From JAGOTT01 sp964450795 (lineage in GTDB: Bacteria > Patescibacteriota > Minisyncoccia > Moranbacterales > UBA1568), in contig CAYVDI010000022.1 of assembly GCA_964450795.1 (NCBI GenBank), positions 1 through 17,426 of the forward strand: 17,426 nucleotides of DNA. Reading direction: 5' to 3'. The position numbers and the translations under genes were made by a program. Of the stretch, positions 1 to 6,192 are shown in pieces. The notes below the pieces were generated by a model. The model did no database searches and was not told the origin of the DNA. It worked only from the letters and a program-made list of their open reading frames with translations. Numbering within the stretch: position 1 is the stretch's first letter; each line of letters begins with the position of its first letter.

Positions 1-420
1 GCATCGTTCGACTATGAGCTTCAGGATCGCTATGAGGCCGGATTGGTGTTGTCCGGAAACGAGGTGAAAGCGGCAAAAACAGGGCATATCAGCCTCAAGG
101 GATCGTTCGTCACCGCCCATGGAAACGAGCTCTACCTGACAAATTCACTCATTCCCCGGTATGAACACGCCCACAAGGACACAAAAAGCGAGGATTCCCG
201 ACCACGGAAACTTCTCCTGAAACGCTCGGAAATCCGCTCTCTCATAGGAAAATCCCGCGTCGAAGGCTTGACACTCGTCCCCATCCGGGTCTATACTAAG
301 AACCAGCTCATAAAGCTCGAATTCGCCGTCGGAAAAGGAAAAAAATCCTACGACAAGCGTGAAACGATCAAGAAGCGCGAAGCAAAACGGGACATGGGAC
401 GCGCAATGCGAAGTCGCTAG
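1..420 (+). CDS. smpB: SsrA-binding protein SmpB (5' end missing)
   Basis: SmpB binds the tRNA-like end of tmRNA and delivers it to stalled ribosomes in trans-translation. The frame is open from base 1 (A-S-F-D-Y-E-L), so the real start lies outside the window and about 139 residues are visible. The family core is clear: DRYEAGLVLSGNEVKAAK, then GSFVTAHGNELYLTN, the short IPRYEHA segment, RKLLLKRSEI and KLEFAVGKGKKSYDKRE. The basic tail ends in RDMGRAMRSR; in characterised SmpB proteins such a tail enters the empty mRNA channel. The product it serves, tmRNA, starts about 40 bases after the stop codon. An internal GTG/TTG start near base 43 is ignored because the conserved homology begins upstream of it. 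Confidence 0.96.
   Translation, partial: ASFDYELQDRYEAGLVLSGNEVKAAKTGHISLKGSFVTAHGNELYLTNSLIPRYEHAHKDTKSEDSRPRKLLLKRSEIRSLIGKSRVEGLTLVPIRVYTKNQLIKLEFAVGKGKKSYDKRETIKKREAKRDMGRAMRSR
268..297 (+). promoter_or_regulatory. sigma70-type promoter inside smpB, probably for ssrA
   Basis: The -35 hexamer TTGACA at 268-273 matches the consensus exactly. It is followed by an 18-nt spacer and the -10 hexamer TATACT (292-297, 5 of 6). Transcription would start near 304 and give a precursor with about 155 nt upstream of mature tmRNA. I saw no comparable promoter between smpB and ssrA. The hexamers are seen directly; the assignment to ssrA is inference. Confidence 0.5.
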
Positions 421-430
421 ACGGTCACCG

Positions 431-454
431 CGCATGACGCTCCGAAGCGTTGCG
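431..454 (+). other. hairpin between smpB and ssrA
   Basis: CGCA-TG-ACGCT and AGCGT-TGCG can pair with a CCGA loop and a two-base bulge, just 4 nt before the tmRNA acceptor stem. No U-run follows, so it is not an intrinsic terminator. It may be a processing or folding element of the tmRNA precursor. Its role is unproven. Confidence 0.35.
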
Positions 455-458
455 GGCG

Positions 459-862
459 GGGGTTGTCTAGTTTCGACAGGATGCACATTCAAAATATGCA
501 AGCCGATCTCGGAAGTATGATCGTAAAACTCGCTTCCACGATGATAAATGCAAACTTCATCACCAAGGCCAAGAACGCATTCGCGCAAGCGCTTGCTCCT
601 TCTTTCGCGCCTGCCCTCGCCTAATTCAGTTTAGTGCGGAGCCATCGAACGCCTGATTCCCGGTAGGGACGTTTCGGTGTCATATTATCGGGACGACAAG
701 AAGCGACTTCCGTTTTTTCCCGCTTCGAGCCGTATGCACGAAGAAACGATCCTGAAAGGGTTTCGCGCGTCTTTTACCTTTCAGTATCATCCAAGACACG
801 CTAAGCTTGTAGAATATTTTGAAGAAACATTTTGGACATGGGTGCGATTCCCATCAACTCCA
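459..862 (+). ncRNA. ssrA: transfer-messenger RNA (tmRNA)
   Basis: tmRNA rescues stalled ribosomes by acting first as alanyl-tRNA and then as mRNA for a degradation tag. The 5' end reads GGGGTTG followed by TCTAGTTTCGACAGG, the hallmark tmRNA start. The 3' end CAACTCC pairs with it as a 7-bp acceptor stem (one G-U pair), with A862 as discriminator. The T-arm is a perfect ATGGG/CCCAT stem with loop TGCGATT. The genome continues CAT, so CCA is not encoded and must be added by tRNA nucleotidyltransferase. The resume codon GCA at 550 is nucleotide 92 of the RNA, close to its place in E. coli tmRNA. The T-loop carries G at position 55 where U is usual. smpB lies directly upstream. The mature length would be about 404 nt before CCA addition. 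Confidence 0.96.
550..624 (+). other. tmRNA proteolysis-tag reading frame
   Basis: The frame opens with the resume codon GCA (Ala) then AAC (Asn), as in the E. coli tag, and stops at TAA 622-624. It encodes 24 residues, beginning ANFITKAKN and ending SFAPALA. The hydrophobic Ala-Leu-Ala end fits recognition by ClpXP/FtsH-type proteases in known systems. Many tags are about 10 residues, so this one is long, and an earlier AQALA stretch partly repeats the terminal motif. Confidence 0.85.
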
Positions 863-882
863 CATTTTTAAGAGAGAAGACC

Positions 883-1431
883 ATGCGTCGAAGAAGGCAC
901 CACCGTCCGAAACCGAAACCGCAGGTAGTCATCCGGTTCCGATCGAACGAGCAGATCACTGCTCCGACGGTTTTTCTTATCGGAGCGGACGGGGTTCCGG
1001 TCGGCGAGATGCCTACGATCGACGCCATCGCAAAGGCCCGCGAGGACGATCTCGACCTGATCGAGGTCTCACCGCAGGCGAGCCCTCCGGTCTGCAAGAT
1101 CCTCGAGTACGGGAAATTCCAGTACCAACAGACGAAGAAGGAGCAGGCGGCAAAGAGCAATCAGAAGAAAGTCGACATCAAGGGTATCCGGCTCGGGTTG
1201 CGGACCGACACCCATGACCTCACCTTCAAGAGGGAGCAGGCGGAAAAATTCCTCAAGAAGGGTCACAAGGTGAAGATAGAAGTGCTCCTCCGAGGCCGCG
1301 AGAAAGCGATGCCGGACCGAGCGAAGGTCGCGCTTCATGAATTCCTCGCCACACTCACGCTCCCATACCGAGTAGAGGAGGAAATGAAACGGTTCCAGAA
1401 CGGCTTCAGCATCCTCATAATCCCGGAATAA
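883..1431 (+). CDS. infC: translation initiation factor IF-3
   Basis: IF-3 binds the 30S subunit, prevents premature 50S joining and checks the start codon-initiator tRNA pair. The protein is 182 residues, usual for the family. A basic N-terminus (MRRRRHHRPKPKP) leads into the N-domain with RSNEQITAP and VFLIGADGVPVGEM, followed by DLDLIEVSPQASPPVCKILEYGKF. A lysine-rich linker precedes the C-domain (KGIRLGLRTDTHDL, GHKVKIEVLLRGREKAM). The ATG at 883 is chosen because an in-frame ATG at 832 lies inside the tmRNA 3' end and would add 17 residues overlapping its T-arm. A weak purine stretch (AGAGAGAAG) precedes the start. The start is ATG, not the rare AUU used for autoregulation in E. coli. 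It heads the classic infC-rpmI-rplT operon and probably shares a transcript with ssrA. Confidence 0.97.
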   Translation: MRRRRHHRPKPKPQVVIRFRSNEQITAPTVFLIGADGVPVGEMPTIDAIAKAREDDLDLIEVSPQASPPVCKILEYGKFQYQQTKKEQAAKSNQKKVDIKGIRLGLRTDTHDLTFKREQAEKFLKKGHKVKIEVLLRGREKAMPDRAKVALHEFLATLTLPYRVEEEMKRFQNGFSILIIPE

Positions 1432-1443
1432 CAACCAGAACCT

Positions 1444-1641
1444 ATGAAGCAGAAGACAAGAAAGTCGGTATCGAAGAAAGTGAAGGTGACCGGATCGGGG
1501 AAAATCACCCGCCGCGCCACGGGACAGAACCACTACAATTCCCGCGATAACGGCAACGCCACCCGCGCGAAGCGGCGCGATCGCGGAATCGCGATACTCC
1601 AGGACGAGAACAACATCAAGAAAGGCCTCCCGTACGCATAG
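1444..1641 (+). CDS. rpmI: large ribosomal subunit protein bL35
   Basis: A small basic protein of 65 residues, normal for bL35. It has the family core KVTGSGKITRR, then ATGQNHYNSRDNG and the lysine/arginine run RAKRRDRG. It belongs to the 50S subunit and packs against 23S rRNA. It sits 12 bases after infC and 27 bases before rplT, the standard order. The C-terminal tail after RRDRGIAIL is less typical of E. coli-type bL35 but compatible with the fold. No clear SD precedes the ATG, suggesting translational coupling or SD-independent initiation. No obvious L20-binding leader was recognised. Confidence 0.93.
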   Translation: MKQKTRKSVSKKVKVTGSGKITRRATGQNHYNSRDNGNATRAKRRDRGIAILQDENNIKKGLPYA

Positions 1642-1668
1642 ACACTATATTTTTTAACCAGCACCGCT

Positions 1669-2019
1669 ATGACCAGAGTGAAGCGCGGCGTCATGACCAA
1701 AAAGCGCCACAAGAGCACCCTCAAAGCCGCAAAGGGCTTTCGCTGGGGCCGAAGCAAGTTGTTCACGAAAGCGAAGGAAGCCGTCATGAAGGCGGGTGTC
1801 TACGCATACCGTGACCGGCACAACAAGAAGCGATCGTTCCGGAGCCTCTGGATCGTCCGGCTCGGAAACGGTCTCCGCGAATACGGCATCAAATACCGGG
1901 AATTCATCGCCCTCGAAAAGGCGAAGAATATCGAGCTCGACCGGAAGGTCCTTTCCGAACTTTCCATGAAACACCCGGACGCATGGAAGACCTTCATCGA
2001 GAAGGTGAAGGCCATGTAG
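1669..2019 (+). CDS. rplT: large ribosomal subunit protein bL20
   Basis: bL20 is an early 50S assembly protein that binds 23S rRNA. The 116-residue product has the expected length. It carries the basic N-terminal helix (MTRVKRGVMTKKRHKSTLK), then GFRWGRSKLFTKAKEAV, the signature YAYRDRHNKKRSFRSLWIVR, and the globular C-terminal segment with LDRKVLSELS. It is the last gene of the infC-rpmI-rplT operon; an intrinsic terminator follows 23 bases after the stop. No SD is visible before the ATG (an A/T-rich stretch and CAGCACCGCT precede it). In E. coli bL20 represses its own operon, but no such site could be identified here. Confidence 0.96.
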   Translation: MTRVKRGVMTKKRHKSTLKAAKGFRWGRSKLFTKAKEAVMKAGVYAYRDRHNKKRSFRSLWIVRLGNGLREYGIKYREFIALEKAKNIELDRKVLSELSMKHPDAWKTFIEKVKAM

Positions 2020-2042
2020 GTAAAAACCTTCCTCAGATACGA

Positions 2043-2069
2043 AAAAACTCCCCTTCACGGGGAGTTTTT
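2043..2069. terminator. bidirectional intrinsic terminator
   Basis: An 11-bp perfect stem (AAAAACTCCCC / GGGGAGTTTTT) with a TTCAC loop. T5 ends the plus-strand infC-rpmI-rplT transcript. The complementary A5 gives a U-run for the converging minus-strand operon that ends with the VanZ-like gene at 2082. Confidence 0.93.
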
Positions 2070-2081
2070 GGTGCCGAAAAT

Positions 2082-2504
2082 CTACCGATCACGACGTTTC
2101 ATGCGGACATCGTGATACCAGGACCTGAAAAGGAATCCGAGCACGAATACGGAAATGCCGATAAGATCGATCCCGACGTCCGAAATCTTCCCTTCGCGGA
2201 ACGGGACGAAGAGTTGATGCGTCTCATCGAGAAAGGCGGCGAGAAGCGAAAAGGCGACAGCTGCCCGAAGCAGGAATCCGCGTCTTTCCATCGGAAAGAA
2301 CGTACGGAACACGTTCCATGAGAGAAACGTAAGCACGAAGAATTCGAACACGTGCGCACCCTTCCGTTCGAGATAGAGCGGAAGCGACATCTCATACCGC
2401 ACCGACGCGCCCGGAAACGAGGAACCGACAAAGATGACGCTCATCCACAATACCAAAAGAAACAGCGCCCACCGCTTCTCATCGAGAAATGAGAGTCGAG
2501 ACAT
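2082..2504 (-). CDS. VanZ-like family membrane protein
   Basis: A 140-residue integral membrane protein with about four hydrophobic helices (about 12-28, 50-66, 78-93 and 110-127). The VanZ-like signature is present: RKGAHVFEFFVLTFL (about 47-61), DETHQLFVPFREGKISDVGIDLIG (about 93-116), with the conserved acidic and His/Arg residues. VanZ itself gives low-level teicoplanin resistance, but most family members have no proven role, so resistance should not be assumed. It is the last gene of the minus-strand operon, 3 bases after the stop of the small membrane peptide gene, and is followed at once by the terminator. The basic C-terminus (RMKRRDR) is predicted to be cytoplasmic. Confidence 0.87.
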   Translation of the reverse strand: MSRLSFLDEKRWALFLLVLWMSVIFVGSSFPGASVRYEMSLPLYLERKGAHVFEFFVLTFLSWNVFRTFFPMERRGFLLRAAVAFSLLAAFLDETHQLFVPFREGKISDVGIDLIGISVFVLGFLFRSWYHDVRMKRRDR

Positions 2505-2507
2505 AGG

Positions 2508-2621
2508 TCATCGTTTCTTCCGAAGCTTCTCCCCTGCCTCACGGAGCAGCGCGAAAAACGCATAGAACGGGAGCCATATCCAGAGCGTCCCCTTGAGAAA
2601 ATTGTCGAGAAATTGGTTCAT
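2508..2621 (-). CDS. predicted 37-residue membrane peptide
   Basis: A short ORF between the HAD gene and the VanZ-like gene, reading MNQFLDNFLKGTLWIWLPF at its N-terminus and ending EKLRKKR. One aromatic hydrophobic segment (about residues 10-26) is followed by a strongly basic tail, as in a single-pass micropeptide with its C-terminus in the cytoplasm. The stop TGA is only 3 bases from the VanZ-like ATG, which suggests translational coupling. No good SD is seen. It fills most of an otherwise empty 168-base gap in a compact operon, which supports its being real. No family recognised; it could also be spurious. Confidence 0.55.
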   Translation of the reverse strand: MNQFLDNFLKGTLWIWLPFYAFFALLREAGEKLRKKR

Positions 2622-2672
2622 GATAGAGAATGTAAAACAGAAATCGGAAAATGGGAAGCCCGCCGGATCGGT

Positions 2673-3383
2673 TCATTTTTTTCGTTTCCCCTCCTCGATT
2701 TCATAGACCACGTCCTTCTTTTCGACCACCACCCGCCAGCCATGCCTCTTCGCGGCTGAGAGAAGATTCTGGTTCGGATTGAACGCAATCGGATGTTCCA
2801 CGAGTTCGAGGAATTTCGTGTCGGATTCGGTATCGCCGATACCGAATGACCCACTGAAATCAAGACCCTGCTCGTACACGTACTGCTTCACGATCGATCC
2901 CTTGTCCTTCGACGGTTCGAAGGAGGCGACACCGGTATAAAACCCGTCCGCGTCCTTCTCGTAGACGCTTCCGTAGACGAAATCGAATTTCAGGTACTTC
3001 TCGTTATATTCTTCCACGATCTCGAGCGGCGATCCGGACACCGCGATGATATGGTAATTCTCCTTGCGGAACAGCCTTATGAGATCCTCGGCAAAGATAT
3101 AGGTACGTTTCATATGGAACGGGACCACGATACGGCTCGCCTGCCGGACGACATCTTCGGTGCACCCCCGGATATTCTCTGAATAGAGTCCGACGAGCGC
3201 TTTCCGATAATCCTCGTACGTCCCCTCGTGTTCGATCCAATTCGAATAGATCTCCGTCAATTGTTTCCGGACGGAAACGGGAAACGCTCCGAGCCAGGAG
3301 AGTTCGTTTATGAGCTCGAAGTGGAGATTTTTCCGGAAAATCGTCCCGTCGATGTCGAAAATGGCGAGTTTTTTCCTTTTCAT
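2673..3383 (-). CDS. HAD superfamily hydrolase, subfamily IB (SerB-like phosphatase)
   Basis: A 236-residue soluble protein with all four HAD motifs: motif I DIDGTI (nucleophile D10, general acid D12), motif II SGSP (S116), motif III lysine in SKDKGS (K161), and motif IV GDTESD (D184, D188) for Mg2+. The helical cap between motifs I and II (about residues 18-100) is the C1 cap typical of the phosphoserine phosphatase-like IB group. The substrate cannot be read from sequence; phosphoserine, a phospholipid head group or another phosphomonoester are all possible. It lies 16 bases downstream of the histidine kinase gene in the same operon. The C-terminus is very basic (EEGKRKK). There is no SD before the ATG. 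Confidence 0.9.
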   Translation of the reverse strand: MKRKKLAIFDIDGTIFRKNLHFELINELSWLGAFPVSVRKQLTEIYSNWIEHEGTYEDYRKALVGLYSENIRGCTEDVVRQASRIVVPFHMKRTYIFAEDLIRLFRKENYHIIAVSGSPLEIVEEYNEKYLKFDFVYGSVYEKDADGFYTGVASFEPSKDKGSIVKQYVYEQGLDFSGSFGIGDTESDTKFLELVEHPIAFNPNQNLLSAAKRHGWRVVVEKKDVVYEIEEGKRKK

Positions 3384-3399
3384 GGCAACGTGAAAATCG

Positions 3400-4758
3400 T
3401 TACTGGTGCGACGGCTCCTGAGCCGCCTTCTTCAGCCGAAGACTGAAATGTGATCCGACTCCCTGGATACTCTCCACCGTAAGGTCTCCTCCCATTTTCC
3501 GCGCGATTTCCCGCGCGATCCAAAGACCGAGACCGGTTCCTGGAATCCCTTTCGTGTCCGAATCCTTCACTCGATAGAATTTCCCGAAGAGATTGGTCAT
3601 GTTCTCGGCGGAAATGCCGAGTCCCGTATCCGCAACCGTAATGACCATGTCATCGTCCTTCTCCGAAACGGTAAGTTCCACTTTCCCTTCCTTGGTATAC
3701 TTCACCGCGTTCGAAAGGAGATTCACGAGGACCTGCTTCATCCGTTCCGGGTCCGCCAAAACGTTCCCCTGCGGCAGATCGGCATCGGTATACGAGAACT
3801 CGAGCCCCTTTTCCTTCGCAAGCACGGAAAAATCATCGGCGATCGGTCGAAGTATCCCGCGGAGATCCACGGAACCCATGTCGATCGGAAGACGGTTCTG
3901 CTCGATCCGGGAAACATTCAGGAGATCCTCGACGAGCGTCGCGAGACGATCCAGCGTGGCGTTCATCGTGGAAACGTATTTCTTTCCCTCCTCATCCGAA
4001 ACCCGATCCTCCAGAAGGTCGGCGTACCCGCGAAGCACCGTGATCGGGGTTTTCAGTTCGTGACTCGCCATGGACACGAAATCGTCCTTCATCCGGTCGA
4101 TTTCCTCGAGTTCGGATGCGCGGATCGCGAACCGGAAAAATCGGAGATGATTCGCGATGATGAGAAGCACGAACAGGAGCGAGACGAACACCACCAGATA
4201 CACTTTCCGGATCTCCGCCGATATGAACGCATCGTTCTTCTCGAGCGAAAGCTGGAACAGCACCAGACCGATCTTCTCTCCCGATCCGCTCCGGACCTGC
4301 TTCAGGATGTTCCAGAACCGTTCCCCCTGGCTGTTGCTCAGAAACGCGATGCCCTCCTCCTGACTCCAGGCAAGAAAATAGTGCGGCTCATTCCGGGTCT
4401 TTTCCATATCCTCCGGATCCGTCGAGGCGATCGCGCGAAAACCGTCCTCGCCATGCTTTTCGAAAACGACGATATTCGAGATATCCTCATTCTCCGATTT
4501 GATCCGATGTATCTTCTCGGAAAGCTTCTCCGTATTCTGCGAAAGATCATCCGCGAACACCTCGAATATCCGTTCGGAAAGAAGGGCTTTCCCCTGGAGA
4601 AGAGCGTCCGTGCTCTCCTGAAATTTTCCAAGGGAATAGTAACTGTTCCAGAAGATTATCCCGACGACGACAACTATCAGGGAAAGCGAGTAGAAAATGG
4701 ACGGATTCCGCCGAACGAATGCGACCCCTTTTGAAAATGCGGAAAACGGCGTAGGCAT
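3400..4758 (-). CDS. membrane sensor histidine kinase
   Basis: A 452-residue two-component kinase. TM1 (about 21-37) and TM2 (about 185-203) flank an extracytoplasmic sensor of about 145 residues with no recognised fold. A short linker without an obvious HAMP leads to the HisKA dimerisation helix, FVSMASHELKTP, with phospho-acceptor H233. The catalytic ATPase domain shows the N box (NLLSNAVKYTKEG, N350), G1 (DTGLGI, D377), the F box (FGKFYRV) and G2 (GTGLGLWIAREIA, from G407). No response regulator is adjacent, so it is an orphan kinase here. It lies 12 bases after the FN3/TSP3 surface-protein gene and 16 bases before the HAD phosphatase gene, suggesting that it senses envelope or surface status. 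The ligand is unknown. Confidence 0.95.
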   Translation of the reverse strand: MPTPFSAFSKGVAFVRRNPSIFYSLSLIVVVVGIIFWNSYYSLGKFQESTDALLQGKALLSERIFEVFADDLSQNTEKLSEKIHRIKSENEDISNIVVFEKHGEDGFRAIASTDPEDMEKTRNEPHYFLAWSQEEGIAFLSNSQGERFWNILKQVRSGSGEKIGLVLFQLSLEKNDAFISAEIRKVYLVVFVSLLFVLLIIANHLRFFRFAIRASELEEIDRMKDDFVSMASHELKTPITVLRGYADLLEDRVSDEEGKKYVSTMNATLDRLATLVEDLLNVSRIEQNRLPIDMGSVDLRGILRPIADDFSVLAKEKGLEFSYTDADLPQGNVLADPERMKQVLVNLLSNAVKYTKEGKVELTVSEKDDDMVITVADTGLGISAENMTNLFGKFYRVKDSDTKGIPGTGLGLWIAREIARKMGGDLTVESIQGVGSHFSLRLKKAAQEPSHQ

Positions 4759-4770
4759 GATATCGGGTGA

Positions 4771-6186
4771 TTACCAATCCGAGAACGACTTATGCCCGAT
4801 GAAGTAGAACGTCCCGAGAAGGAACATGATAGCGATCGCTATGCCGAAGAAGACGAACTGTCCTCCCGCCTGTTCGACCGGTGATTTGTTGCCGATCGCT
4901 TCTCGCTCCAAATCCGCCGCCGATCCGACGCTTATAGCTTCGGCGGTCTTCACGAACGGAAGCGGGCTCGACTGCGATGAGATCTTTCCGGTCACCTCGG
5001 TCACCGCCACATACACCTCGTGACGACCATCGTCGAGTTTCCGATCCAGCTCATATGACCAGTTTCCGTCCGCATCCGTCTTCACGGTCACGACGATCGG
5101 ATCGCTGTAGATATAGAGGGAGAGAAACGAGTTCGGAGTCCCTTCGCCGGAGATCACCGTTGCCGCGGTTCCGTCCTCCCGAGTAATCTTCTCCACCTTT
5201 CGGACCCGGAGACGCTTATCCTCGACTGCGGTCTTCGATATGCGCTTCTCCTTCGGCGACTCGAAGACGATTTTGTCCCCGCGATCGCTTGCGGATGACT
5301 TAATTGGATTGAACCCGTTCTTCACCTCATCGGCATCCCTGAAACCGTCACCATCGGTATCCGCAACCCGAGGATCCGATCCGATACGGATCTCCTCGGC
5401 ATCCGGCAGTCCGTCACCATCGGAATCACTATTCGACAAGGTGACGCCACCGGACGGGTCAGCAATTCTCGCCTCCTGTTCCGGCTGGACCGTATTCGTG
5501 ACACCGGACGAACCGGACTTTTCTTGTATTCCAACAGATGATTGGGTTGTCGGAACGGATGTGCTTGTCGGACGATCGTAGACCGGATAACTTACCTTCA
5601 AGTTCGAAGCAGATACAACAGATTCCGATGCGGCAGTACTCGAAACCGATACCGAGGAGCTTGGACTTGTTCCTGTCGTCTCAACAGCCGGCAGAGGCGT
5701 TGTAAGCGACGTGGTAGTCACGGAAGTCGTTGTAACCAGCGGCAGTTTGATGACGACATTTGAGCTTGTCGCTACCCGCCCCAACCCATCCTCCGCTGTC
5801 ACGACATACTTGTACTCCGATCCGGGATTCAGGCCCGAATCCTCATATGCCAGAACCTCCGTCAAGGTCTTTACCACCCCGCTGTTTCGAAGAACTTTAT
5901 ACGTAACCGTCCCGGACGCGTTTCCCGGACGGCTCCAGTTCAGTTTGATCGATGTGGGACTCGATATGAACGCGTACAACGTCGGAGGAACAAGCGGATC
6001 CGTTGTCGCTGTCTGCGTGTAGGTCGTGCTTCCAGTAGCCGTATTGACAGTTCCGCTCGTCGTCAGGTTCGTAGACAGAGTCGTGTCTCCGAGCACTTGA
6101 CCCGGTCGACCATCCATGGACATAAAAAGGGCACCGAATCCGAAAAGTGCCACCGAAAGAACCGAGAAGACGATCTTTATTTTCAT
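4771..6186 (-). CDS. surface-anchored FN3 / thrombospondin-type-3 / Ig-like protein
   Basis: A 471-residue exported protein. A signal segment (about 1-24, MKIKIVFSVLSVALFGFGAL) is followed by a Thr/Ser-rich stretch and a fibronectin type III domain (about 66-148, with KLNWSRP and YKYVVTAEDGLG). Next come a long Ser/Thr/Val-rich low-complexity linker (about 150-235) and two calcium-binding thrombospondin type 3-like repeats (DSDGDGLPDAEE about 253-264, DTDGDGFRDADE about 276-287). An Ig-like or carboxypeptidase-regulatory-like beta domain follows (about 340-413, with DADGNWSYEL). A C-terminal helix (about 443-463) ends in a short KSFSDW tail. The layout suggests a cell-surface adhesin or stalk protein held by the C-terminal helix, with the linker possibly glycosylated. 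It sits between a glycoside hydrolase and a sensor kinase gene in the operon. The start ATG has only a GGGGAAG stretch about 10 bases upstream. Confidence 0.85.
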   Translation of the reverse strand: MKIKIVFSVLSVALFGFGALFMSMDGRPGQVLGDTTLSTNLTTSGTVNTATGSTTYTQTATTDPLVPPTLYAFISSPTSIKLNWSRPGNASGTVTYKVLRNSGVVKTLTEVLAYEDSGLNPGSEYKYVVTAEDGLGRVATSSNVVIKLPLVTTTSVTTTSLTTPLPAVETTGTSPSSSVSVSSTAASESVVSASNLKVSYPVYDRPTSTSVPTTQSSVGIQEKSGSSGVTNTVQPEQEARIADPSGGVTLSNSDSDGDGLPDAEEIRIGSDPRVADTDGDGFRDADEVKNGFNPIKSSASDRGDKIVFESPKEKRISKTAVEDKRLRVRKVEKITREDGTAATVISGEGTPNSFLSLYIYSDPIVVTVKTDADGNWSYELDRKLDDGRHEVYVAVTEVTGKISSQSSPLPFVKTAEAISVGSAADLEREAIGNKSPVEQAGGQFVFFGIAIAIMFLLGTFYFIGHKSFSDW

Positions 6187-6192
6187 ATTTTT

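Noticed and set aside
145..588. 147-residue antisense ORF over smpB and ssrA
   Set aside because: It is antisense to a certain protein and a certain RNA gene and has no family features.
677..871. 64-residue ORF inside ssrA
   Set aside because: It falls within structured tmRNA and has no SD or family match.
832..882. Earlier ATG for IF-3 at 832
   Set aside because: It lies in the tmRNA 3' end; the extra residues are T-arm sequence and not IF-3-like.
2082..2504. VanZ-like gene as an antibiotic-resistance determinant
   Set aside because: There are no vanHAX-type genes nearby; membership in the family alone does not indicate resistance.
4060..4734. 224-residue plus-strand ORF
   Set aside because: It is antisense to the sensor part of the histidine kinase, with no start signals or homology.
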